From the NCBI GenBank assembly GCA_949358305.1, contig CASHSZ010000092.1, positions 89,001-153,000 of the forward strand: a stretch of 64,000 nt of DNA, written 5' to 3'. This document shows, one piece after another, positions 1-11,379 of this stretch; within the stretch, counting starts at the first letter, position 1; every line of letters begins with the position of its first letter. A model generated the notes under the pieces. That model searched no databases. It had not been told where the DNA came from and saw only the letters and a list, made by a program, of their open reading frames with translations. A program made the position numbers and the translations under genes. This DNA comes from Strigamia acuminata (taxonomy: Eukaryota; Arthropoda; Chilopoda; Geophilomorpha; Linotaeniidae).

Positions 1-31
1 ATTTGGGAGAAAAGACTTTTGATCTCATCAC

Positions 32-171
32 AGTTGACTTAGCACAAACACCACAAGACCAATGTCTCTGAATGTTCAGAAATAGTGTTTAAACCTTAGT
101 AGAAGGCTCCAATGTAAGTTTTAGAAACATCCAACCAATGATTTGGGAGAATAGACTTTGGATCTCATCAC
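32..171 (+). repeat. Representative type A monomer (140 bp)
   Basis: The interval runs from one AGTTGACTTAGC to the next, exactly 140 bp. Distinguishing parts are GGCTCCAATGTAAG, TTTAGAAACATCCAACC(G/A)ATG and GATTTGGGAGAATAGAC before the next core. Sub-variants include ATTTAGGAG, ATTTGAGAGAAAAG, CATTTAACC and CCAATTAATG. The CCGATG/CCAATG polymorphism looks like CpG decay. Confidence 0.95.
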
Positions 172-318
172 AGTTGACTTAGCACAAACACCACAAGTCC
201 AATGTCTCTGAATGTTCAGAAATAGTGTTTAAACCTTAGTAGAAGCCTTCAATATAAGTTTTAGCAACACCCAAGCATTAAATTTTGAAAAAAAAATTTT
301 GAGCTCATTTCACATCGC

Positions 319-465
319 AGTTGACTTAGCACAAACACCACAAGACCAATGTCTCTGAATGTTCAGAAATAGTGTTTAAACCTTAGTAGAAGCCTTCAAT
401 ATAAGTTTTAGCAACACCCAAGCAATAAATTTTGAAAAAAAAATTTTGAGCTCATTTCACATCGC
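319..465 (+). repeat. Representative type B monomer (147 bp)
   Basis: The interval from one AGTTGACTTAGC to the next is 147 bp. It shares the core with type A but carries GCCTTCAAT(A/C/G)TAAG, TTAGCAACACCCAAGCA and an AT-rich block. That block holds TTTTG, nine A and TTTTGAGCTCATTT, followed by CACATCGCAG. The A9 tract is flanked by TTTT on both sides, so it is a strong candidate for intrinsically curved DNA. A one-base-longer form with an interrupted tract occurs in the opposite-strand array, for example near 38516 and 40511. Confidence 0.95.
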
Positions 466-899
466 AGTTGACTTAGCACAAACACCACAAGACCAATGTC
501 TCTGAATGTTCAGAAATAGTGTTTAAACCTTAGTAGAAGGCTCCAATGTAAGTTTTAGAAACATCCAACCGATGATTTAAGAGAATAGACTTTTGATCTC
601 ATCACAGTTGACTTAGCACAAACACCACAAGACCAATGGTTCTGAATGTTTAGAAATAGTGTTTAAACCTTAGTAGAAGCCTTCAATGTAAGTTTTAGCA
701 ACACCCAAGCAATAAATTTTGAAAAAAAAATTTTGAGCTTATTTCACATCGCAGTTGACTTAGCACAAACACCACAAGTCCAATGTCTCTGAATGTTCAG
801 AAATAGTGTTTAAACCTTAGTAGAAGGCTCCAATGTAAGTTTTAGAAACATCCAACCGATGATTTGGGAGAATAGACTTTTGATCTCATCACAGTTGAC

Positions 900-2600
900 T
901 TAGCACAAACACCACAAGACCAATGTCTCTGAATGTTCAGAAATAGTGTTTAAACCTTAGTAGAAGGCTCCAATGTAAGTTTTAGAAACATTTAACCGAT
1001 GATTTGGGAGAATAGACTTTTGATCTCATCACAGTTGACTTAGCACAAACATCACAAGACCAATGTCTCTGAATGTTCAGAAATAGTGTTTAAACCTTAG
1101 TAGAAGGCTCCAATGTAAGTTTTAGAAACATCCAACCGATGATTTGGGAGAATAGACTTTTGATCTCATCACAGTTGACTTAGCACAAACACCACAAGAC
1201 CAATGTCTCTGAATGTTTAGAAATAGTGTTTAAACCTTAGTAGAAGCCTTCAATGTAAGTTTTAGCAACACCCAAGCAATAAATTTTGAAAAAAAAATTT
1301 TGAGCTTATTTCACATCGCAGTTGACTTAGCACAAACACCACAAGACCAATGTCTCTGAATGTTCAGAAATAGTGTTTAAACCTTAGTAGAAGGCTCCAA
1401 TGTAAGTTTTAGAAACATCCAACCGATGATTTGGGAGAATAGACTTTTGATCTCATCACAGTTGACTTAGCACAAACACCACAAGACCAATGTCTCTGAA
1501 TGTTTAGAAATAGTGTTTAAACCTTAGTAGAAGCCTTCAATGTAAGTTTTAGCAACACCCAAGCAATAAATTTTGAAAAAAAAATTTTGAGCTTATTTCA
1601 CATCGCAGTTGACTTAGCACAAACACCACAAGACCAATGTCTCTGAATGTTCAGAAATAGTGTTTAAACCTTAGTAGAAGGCTCCAATGTAAGTTTTAGA
1701 AACATCCAACCGATGATTTGGGAGAATAGACTTTTGATCTCATCACAGTTGACTTAGCACAAACACCACAAGACCAATGTCTCTGAATGTTCAGAAATAG
1801 TGTTTAAACCTTAGTAGAAGCCTTCAATCTAAGTTTTAGCAACACCCAAGCAATAAATTTTGAAAAAAAAATTTTGAGCTCATTTCACATCGCAGTTGAC
1901 TTAGCACAAACACCACAAGTCCAATGTCTCTGAATGTTCAGAAATAGTGTTTAAACCTTAATAGAAGGCTCCAATGTAAGTTTTAGAAACATCCAACCGA
2001 TGATTTGGGAGAATAGACTTTTGATCTCATCACAGTTGACTTAGCACAAACACCACAAGACCAATGTCTCTGAATGTTTAGAAATAGTGTTTAAACCTTA
2101 GTAGAAGCCTTCAATGTAAGTTTTAGCAACACCCAAGCAATAAATTTTGAAAAAAAAATTTTGAGCTTATTTCACATCGCAGTTGACTTAGCACAAACAC
2201 CACAAGACCAATGTCTCTGAATGTTCAGAAATAGTGTTTAAACCTTAGTAGAAGGCTCCAATGTAAGTTTTAGAAACATCCAACCGATGATTTGGGAGAA
2301 TAGACTTTTGATCTCATCACAGTTGACTTAGCACAAACACCACAAGACCAATGTCTCTGAATGTTCAGAAATAGTGTTTAAACCTTAGTAGAAGCCTTCA
2401 ATCTAAGTTTTAGCAACACCCAAGCAATAAATTTTGAAAAAAAAATTTTGAGCTCATTTCACATCGCAGTTGACTTAGCACAAACACCACAAGTCCAATG
2501 TCTCTGAATGTTCAGAAATAGTGTTTAAACCTTAATAGAAGGCTCCAATGTAAGTTTTAGAAACATCCAACCGATGATTTGGGAGAATAGACTTTTGATC
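900..2600 (+). repeat. A-B dimer sub-array (287-bp period)
   Basis: In this stretch A and B monomers often alternate, giving a 287-bp dimer. The diagnostic TGTTTAG variant recurs at 1214, 1501 and 2075, spacings of 287 and 574 bp. The CAATCTAAG variant recurs at a spacing of 574 bp. This is the simplest higher-order unit in the window, and longer units elsewhere seem to have grown from such blocks. Edges are approximate. Confidence 0.75.
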
Positions 2601-2789
2601 TCATCACAGTTGACTTAGCACAAACACCACAAGACCAATGTCTCTGAATGTTCAGAAATAGTGTTTAAACCTTAGTAGAAGGCTCCAATGTAAGTTTTAG
2701 AAACATTTAACCGATGATTTGGGAGAATAGACTTTTGATCTCATCACAGTTGACTTAGCACAAACACCACAAGACCAATGTCTCTGAAT

Positions 2790-5590
2790 GTTCAGAAATA
2801 GTGTTTAAACCTTAGTAGAAGGCTCCAATGTAAGTTTTAGAAACATCCAACCAATGATTTGGGAGAATAGACTTTTGATCTCATCACAGTTGACTTAGCA
2901 CAAACACCACAAGACCAATGTCTCTGAATGTTCAGAAATAGTGTTTAAACCTTAGTAGAAGGCTCCAATGTAAGTTTTAGAAACATCCAACCGATGATTT
3001 GAGAGAAAAGACTTTTGATCTCATCACAGTTGACTTAGCACAAACACCACAAGACCAATGTCTCTGAATGTTCAGAAATAGTGTTTAAACCTTAGTAGAA
3101 GGCTCCAATGTAAGTTTTAGAAACATCCAATTAATGATTTGGGAGAATAGACTTTGGATCTCATCACAGTTGACTTAGCACAAACACCACAAGTCCAATG
3201 TCTCTGAATGTTCAGAAATAGTGTTTAAACCTTAGTAGAAGCCTTCAATATAAGTTTTAGCAACACCCAAGCATTAAATTTTGAAAAAAAAATTTTGAGC
3301 TCATTTCACATCGCAGTTGACTTAGCACAAACACCACAAGACCAATGTCTCTGAATGTTCAGAAATAGTGTTTAAACCTTAGTAGAAGCCTTCAATATAA
3401 GTTTTAGCAACACCCAAGCAATAAATTTTGAAAAAAAAATTTTGAGCTCATTTCACATCGCAGTTGACTTAGCACAAACACCACAAGACCAATGTCTCTG
3501 AATGTTCAGAAATAGTGTTTAAACCTTAGTAGAAGGCTCCAATGTAAGTTTTAGAAACATCCAACCGATGATTTAGGAGAATAGACTTTTGATCTCATCA
3601 CAGTTGACTTAGCACAAACACCACAAGACCAATGTCTCTGAATGTTTAGAAATAGTGTTTAAACCTTAGTAGAAGCCTTCAATGTAAGTTTTAGCAACAT
3701 CCAAGCAATGATTTGGGAGAATAGACTTTTGATCTCATCACAGTTACTTAGCACAAACACCACAAGTCCAATGTCTCTGTATGTTCAGAAATAGTGTTTA
3801 AACCTTAGTAGAAGCCTTCAATCTAAGTTTTAGCAACACCCAAGCAATAAATTTTGAAAAAAAAATTTTGAGCTCATTTCACATCGCAGTTGACTTAGCA
3901 CAAACACCACAAGTCCAATGTCTCTGAATGTTCAGAAATAGTGTTTAAACCTTAATAGAAGGCTCCAATGTAAGTTTTAGAAACATCCAACCGATGATTT
4001 GGGAGAATAGACTTTTGATCTCATCACAGTTGACTTAGCACAAACACCACAAGACCAATGTCTCTGAATGTTCAGAAATAGTGTTTAAACCTTAGTAGAA
4101 GGCTCCAATGTAAGTTTTAGAAACATTTAACCGATGATTTGGGAGAATAGACTTTTGATCTCATCACAGTTGACTTAGCACAAACACCACAAGACCAATG
4201 TCTCTGAATGTTCAGAAATAGTGTTTAAACCTTAGTAGAAGGCTCCAATGTAAGTTTTAGAAACATCCAACCAATGATTTGGGAGAATAGACTTTTGATC
4301 TCATCACAGTTGACTTAGCACAAACACCACAAGACCAATGTCTCTGAATGTTCAGAAATAGTGTTTAAACCTTAGTAGAAGGCTCCAATGTAAGTTTTAG
4401 AAACATCCAACCGATGATTTGGGAGAATAGACTTTTGATCTCATCACAGTTGACTTAGCATAAACACCACAAGACCAATGTCTCTGAAAGTTCAGAAATA
4501 GTGTTTAAACCTTAGTAGAAGCCTTCAATGTAAGTTTTAGCAACATCCAAGCAATGATTTGAGAGAATAGACTTTTGATCTCATCACAGTTACTTAGCAC
4601 AAACACCACAAGTCCAATGTCTCTGTATGTTCAGAAATAGTGTTTAAACCTTAGTAGAAGCCTTCAATCTAAGTCTTAGCAACACCCAAGCAATAAATTT
4701 TGAAAAAAAAATTTTGAGCTCATTTCACATCGCAGTTGACTTAGCACAAACACCACAAGTCCAATGTCTCTGAATGTTCAGAAATAGTGTTTAAACCTTA
4801 GTAGAAGGCTCCAATGTAAGTTTTAGAAACATCCAACCGATGATTTGGGAGAATAGACTTTTGATCTCATCACAGTTGACTTAGCACAAACACCACAAGA
4901 CCAATGTCTCTGAATGTTCAGAAATAGTGTTTAAACCTTAGTAGAAGGCTCCAATGTAAGTTTTAGAAACATTTAACCGATGATTTGGGAGAATAGACTT
5001 TTGATCTCATCACAGTTGACTTAGCACAAACACCACAAGACCAATGTCTCTGAATGTTCAGAAATAGTGTTTAAACCTTAGTAGAAGGCTCCAATGTAAG
5101 TTTTAGAAACATCCAACCAATGATTTGGGAGAATAGACTTTTGATCTCATCACAGTTGACTTAGCACAAACACCACAAGACCAATGTCTCTGAATGTTCA
5201 GAAATAGTGTTTAAACCTTAGTAGAAGGCTCCAATGTAAGTTTTAGAAACATCCAACCGATGATTTGAGAGAAAAGACTTTTGATCTCATCACAGTTGAC
5301 TTAGCACAAACACCACAAGACCAATGTCTCTGAATGTTCAGAAATAGTGTTTAAACCTTAGTAGAAGGCTCCAATGTAAGTTTTAGAAACATCCAATTAA
5401 TGATTTGGGAGAATAGACTTTGGATCTCATCACAGTTGACTTAGCACAAACACCACAAGTCCAATGTCTCTGAATGTTCAGAAATAGTGTTTAAACCTTA
5501 GTAGAAGCCTTCAATATAAGTTTTAGCAACACCCAAGCATTAAATTTTGAAAAAAAAATTTTGAGCTCATTTCACATCGCAGTTGACTTA
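2790..5590 (+). repeat. Higher-order block, copy 1 (offset 4960 bp)
   Basis: Diagnostic variants in this block recur 4960 bp downstream: CCAATTAATG at 3131 and 5397 matches 8091 and 10357, the one-base deletion at 3741 and 4587 matches 8701 and 9547, and TCTCTGAAAG at 4481 matches 9441. The block ends near 5600 at a chimeric monomer. Boundaries were placed by eye at the first non-matching diagnostic variant. Confidence 0.8.
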
Positions 5591-7001
5591 GCACAAACAC
5601 CACAAGACCAATGTCTCTGTATGTTCAGAAATAGTGTTTAAACCTTAGTAGAAGCCTTCAATCTAAGTCTTAGCAACACCCAAGCAATAAATTTTGAAAA
5701 AAAAATTTTGAGCTCATTTCACATCGCAGTTGACTTAGCACAAACACCACAAGTCCAATGTCTCTGAATGTTCAGAAATAGTGTTTAAACCTTAGTAGAA
5801 GGCTCCAATGTAAGTTTTAGAAACATCCAACCGATGATTTGGGAGAATAGACTTTTGATCTCATCACAGTTGACTTAGCACAAACACCACAAGACCAATG
5901 TCTCTGAATGTTCAGAAATAGTGTTTAAACCTTAGTAGAAGGCTCCAATGTAAGTTTTAGAAACATTTAACCGATGATTTGGGAGAATAGACTTTTGATC
6001 TCATCACAGTTGACTTAGCACAAACACCACAAAACCAATGTCTCTGAATGTTCAGAAATAGTGTTTAAACCTTAGTAGAAGGCTCCAATGTAAGTTTTAG
6101 AAACATCCAACCAATGATTTGGGAGAATAGACTTTTGATCTCATCACAGTTGACTTAGCACAAACACCACAAGACCAATGTCTCTGAATGTTCAGAAATA
6201 GTGTTTAAACCTTAGTAGAAGGCTCCAATGTAAGTTTTAGAAACATCCAACCGATGATTTGAGAGAAAAGACTTTTGATCTCATCACAGTTGACTTAGCA
6301 CAAACACCACAAGACCAATGTCTCTGAATGTTCAGAAATAGTGTTTAAACCTTAGTAGAAGGCTCCAATGTAAGTTTTAGAAACATCCAATTAATGATTT
6401 GGGAGAATAGACTTTGGATCTCATCACAGTTGACTTAGCACAAACACCACAAGTCCAATGTCTCTGAATGTTCAGAAATAGTGTTTAAACCTTAGTAGAA
6501 GCCTTCAATATAAGTTTTAGCAACACCCAAGCATTAAATTTTGAAAAAAAAATTTTGAGCTCATTTCACATCGCAGTTGACTTAGCACAAACACCACAAG
6601 ACCAATGTCTCTGAATGTTCAGAAATAGTGTTTAAACCTTAGTAGAAGCCTTCAATATAAGTTTTAGCAACACCCAAGCAATAAATTTTGAAAAAAAAAT
6701 TTTGAGCTCATTTCACATCGCAGTTGACTTAGCACAAACACCACAAGACCAATGTCTCTGAATGTTCAGAAATAGTGTTTAAACCTTAGTAGAAGGCTCC
6801 AATGTAAGTTTTAGAAACATCCAACCGATGATTTAGGAGAATAGACTTTTGATCTCATCACAGTTGACTTAGCACAAACACCACAAGACCAATGTCTCTG
6901 AATGTTTAGAAATAGTGTTTAAACCTTAGTAGAAGCCTTCAATGTAAGTTTTAGCAACATCCAAGCAATGATTTGGGAGAATAGACTTTTGATCTCATCA
7001 C

Positions 7002-8701
7002 AGTTACTTAGCACAAACACCACAAGTCCAATGTCTCTGTATGTTCAGAAATAGTGTTTAAACCTTAGTAGAAGCCTTCAATCTAAGTTTTAGCAACACC
7101 CAAGCAATAAATTTTGAAAAAAAAATTTTGAGCTCATTTCACATCGCAGTTGACTTAGCACAAACACCACAAGTCCAATGTCTCTGAATGTTCAGAAATA
7201 GTGTTTAAACCTTAATAGAAGGCTCCAATGTAAGTTTTAGAAACATCCAACCGATGATTTGGGAGAATAGACTTTTGATCTCATCACAGTTGACTTAGCA
7301 CAAACACCACAAGACCAATGTCTCTGAATGTTCAGAAATAGTGTTTAAACCTTAGTAGAAGGCTCCAATGTAAGTTTTAGAAACATTTAACCGATGATTT
7401 GGGAGAATAGACTTTTGATCTCATCACAGTTGACTTAGCACAAACACCACAAGACCAATGTCTCTGAATGTTCAGAAATAGTGTTTAAACCTTAGTAGAA
7501 GGCTCCAATGTAAGTTTTAGAAACATCCAACCAATGATTTGGGAGAATAGACTTTTGATCTCATCACAGTTGACTTAGCACAAACACCACAAGACCAATG
7601 TCTCTGAATGTTCAGAAATAGTGTTTAAACCTTAGTAGAAGGCTCCAATGTAAGTTTTAGAAACATCCAACCGATGATTTGGGAGAATAGACTTTTGATC
7701 TCATCACAGTTGACTTAGCATAAACACCACAAGACCAATGTCTCTGAAAGTTCAGAAATAGTGTTTAAACCTTAGTAGAAGGCTCCAATGTAAGTTTTAG
7801 AAACATCCAACCAATGATTTGGGAGAATAGACTTTTGATCTCATCACAGTTGACTTAGCACAAACACCACAAGACCAATGTCTCTGAATGTTCAGAAATA
7901 GTGTTTAAACCTTAGTAGAAGGCTCCAATGTAAGTTTTAGAAACATCCAACCGATGATTTGAGAGAAAAGACTTTTGATCTCATCACAGTTGACTTAGCA
8001 CAAACACCACAAGACCAATGTCTCTGAATGTTCAGAAATAGTGTTTAAACCTTAGTAGAAGGCTCCAATGTAAGTTTTAGAAACATCCAATTAATGATTT
8101 GGGAGAATAGACTTTGGATCTCATCACAGTTGACTTAGCACAAACACCACAAGTCCAATGTCTCTGAATGTTCAGAAATAGTGTTTAAACCTTAGTAGAA
8201 GCCTTCAATATAAGTTTTAGCAACACCCAAGCATTAAATTTTGAAAAAAAAATTTTGAGCTCATTTCACATCGCAGTTGACTTAGCACAAACACCACAAG
8301 ACCAATGTCTCTGAATGTTCAGAAATAGTGTTTAAACCTTAGTAGAAGCCTTCAATATAAGTTTTAGCAACACCCAAGCAATAAATTTTGAAAAAAAAAT
8401 TTTGAGCTCATTTCACATCGCAGTTGACTTAGCACAAACACCACAAGACCAATGTCTCTGAATGTTCAGAAATAGTGTTTAAACCTTAGTAGAAGGCTCC
8501 AATGTAAGTTTTAGAAACATCCAACCGATGATTTAGGAGAATAGACTTTTGATCTCATCACAGTTGACTTAGCACAAACACCACAAGACCAATGTCTCTG
8601 AATGTTTAGAAATAGTGTTTAAACCTTAGTAGAAGCCTTCAATGTAAGTTTTAGCAACATCCAAGCAATGATTTGGGAGAATAGACTTTTGATCTCATCA
8701 C
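7002..8701 (+). repeat. 12-monomer higher-order repeat unit (1700 bp)
   Basis: The unit lies between two successive one-base-deletion markers (CAGTTACTTAGC) at 7001 and 8701. The twelve monomer lengths measured from AGTT to AGTT are 146, seven of 140, 147, 147, 140 and 140, which sum to 1700. The next marker intervals are 846 bp (146 plus five of 140) and 1420 bp (ten monomers), so the unit exists in 12-, 6- and 10-monomer versions. This is typical of unequal exchange in register. Confidence 0.85.
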
Positions 8702-10550
8702 AGTTACTTAGCACAAACACCACAAGTCCAATGTCTCTGTATGTTCAGAAATAGTGTTTAAACCTTAGTAGAAGCCTTCAATCTAAGTTTTAGCAACACC
8801 CAAGCAATAAATTTTGAAAAAAAAATTTTGAGCTCATTTCACATCGCAGTTGACTTAGCACAAACACCACAAGTCCAATGTCTCTGAATGTTCAGAAATA
8901 GTGTTTAAACCTTAATAGAAGGCTCCAATGTAAGTTTTAGAAACATCCAACCGATGATTTGGGAGAATAGACTTTTGATCTCATCACAGTTGACTTAGCA
9001 CAAACACCACAAGACCAATGTCTCTGAATGTTCAGAAATAGTGTTTAAACCTTAGTAGAAGGCTCCAATGTAAGTTTTAGAAACATTTAACCGATGATTT
9101 GGGAGAATAGACTTTTGATCTCATCACAGTTGACTTAGCACAAACACCACAAGACCAATGTCTCTGAATGTTCAGAAATAGTGTTTAAACCTTAGTAGAA
9201 GGCTCCAATGTAAGTTTTAGAAACATCCAACCAATGATTTGGGAGAATAGACTTTTGATCTCATCACAGTTGACTTAGCACAAACACCACAAGACCAATG
9301 TCTCTGAATGTTCAGAAATAGTGTTTAAACCTTAGTAGAAGGCTCCAATGTAAGTTTTAGAAACATCCAACCGATGATTTGGGAGAATAGACTTTTGATC
9401 TCATCACAGTTGACTTAGCATAAACACCACAAGACCAATGTCTCTGAAAGTTCAGAAATAGTGTTTAAACCTTAGTAGAAGCCTTCAATGTAAGTTTTAG
9501 CAACATCCAAGCAATGATTTGAGAGAATAGACTTTTGATCTCATCACAGTTACTTAGCACAAACACCACAAGTCCAATGTCTCTGTATGTTCAGAAATAG
9601 TGTTTAAACCTTAGTAGAAGCCTTCAATCTAAGTCTTAGCAACACCCAAGCAATAAATTTTGAAAAAAAAATTTTGAGCTCATTTCACATCGCAGTTGAC
9701 TTAGCACAAACACCACAAGTCCAATGTCTCTGAATGTTCAGAAATAGTGTTTAAACCTTAGTAGAAGGCTCCAATGTAAGTTTTAGAAACATCCAACCGA
9801 TGATTTGGGAGAATAGACTTTTGATCTCATCACAGTTGACTTAGCACAAACACCACAAGACCAATGTCTCTGAATGTTCAGAAATAGTGTTTAAACCTTA
9901 GTAGAAGGCTCCAATGTAAGTTTTAGAAACATTTAACCGATGATTTGGGAGAATAGACTTTTGATCTCATCACAGTTGACTTAGCACAAACACCACAAGA
10001 CCAATGTCTCTGAATGTTCAGAAATAGTGTTTAAACCTTAGTAGAAGGCTCCAATGTAAGTTTTAGAAACATCCAACCAATGATTTGGGAGAATAGACTT
10101 TTGATCTCATCACAGTTGACTTAGCACAAACACCACAAGACCAATGTCTCTGAATGTTCAGAAATAGTGTTTAAACCTTAGTAGAAGGCTCCAATGTAAG
10201 TTTTAGAAACATCCAACCGATGATTTGAGAGAAAAGACTTTTGATCTCATCACAGTTGACTTAGCACAAACACCACAAGACCAATGTCTCTGAATGTTCA
10301 GAAATAGTGTTTAAACCTTAGTAGAAGGCTCCAATGTAAGTTTTAGAAACATCCAATTAATGATTTGGGAGAATAGACTTTGGATCTCATCACAGTTGAC
10401 TTAGCACAAACACCACAAGTCCAATGTCTCTGAATGTTCAGAAATAGTGTTTAAACCTTAGTAGAAGCCTTCAATATAAGTTTTAGCAACACCCAAGCAT
10501 TAAATTTTGAAAAAAAAATTTTGAGCTCATTTCACATCGCAGTTGACTTA
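7750..10550 (+). repeat. Higher-order block, copy 2 (offset 4960 bp)
   Basis: This is the downstream partner of the block at about 2790-5590. Monomer order, A/B pattern and diagnostic single-base variants all keep the same 4960-bp offset. After about 10550 this copy carries the ordinary TCTCTGAATG core, whereas the first copy is chimeric there. Confidence 0.8.
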
Positions 10551-11379
10551 GCACAAACACCACAAGACCAATGTCTCTGAATGTTCAGAAATAGTGTTTA
10601 AACCTTAGTAGAAGCCTTCAATATAAGTTTTAGCAACACCCAAGCAATAAATTTTGAAAAAAAAATTTTGAGCTCATTTCACATCGCAGTTGACTTAGCA
10701 CAAACACCACAAGACCAATGTCTCTGAATGTTCAGAAATAGTGTTTAAACCTTAGTAGAAGGCTCCAATGTAAGTTTTAGAAACATCCAACCGATGATTT
10801 AGGAGAATAGACTTTTGATCTCATCACAGTTGACTTAGCACAAACACCACAAGACCAATGTCTCTGAATGTTTAGAAATAGTGTTTAAACCTTAGTAGAA
10901 GCCTTCAATGTAAGTTTTAGCAACATCCAAGCAATGATTTGGGAGAATAGACTTTTGATCTCATCACAGTTACTTAGCACAAACACCACAAGTCCAATGT
11001 CTCTGTATGTTCAGAAATAGTGTTTAAACCTTAGTAGAAGCCTTCAATCTAAGTTTTAGCAACACCCAAGCAATAAATTTTGAAAAAAAAATTTTGAGCT
11101 TATTTCACATCGCAGTTGACTTAGCACAAACACCACAAGTCCAATGTCTCTGAATGTTCAGAAATAGTGTTTAAACCTTAGTAGAAGGCTCCAATGTAAG
11201 TTTTAGAAACATCCAACCGATGATTTGGGAGAATAGACTTTTGATCTCATCACAGTTGACTTAGCACAAACACCACAAGACCAATGTCTCTGAATGTTCA
11301 GAAATAGTGTTTAAACCTTAGTAGAAGGCTCCAATGTAAGTTTTAGAAACATCCAACCGATGATTTAGGAGAATAGACT
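9607..11379 (+). repeat. Left arm of inverted satellite duplication
   Basis: Read in reverse complement, this stretch matches 14027-15799 base for base at every diagnostic variant I checked. Paired positions sum to 25406. Matched markers include the one-base deletion, AATCTAAGTC, CATTTAACC, ATTTGAGAGAAAAG, CCAATTAATG, TGGATCTC, GCATTAAATT and GAGCTTATTT. The match stops near 9607, where the right arm changes to a B monomer. Confidence 0.85.
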
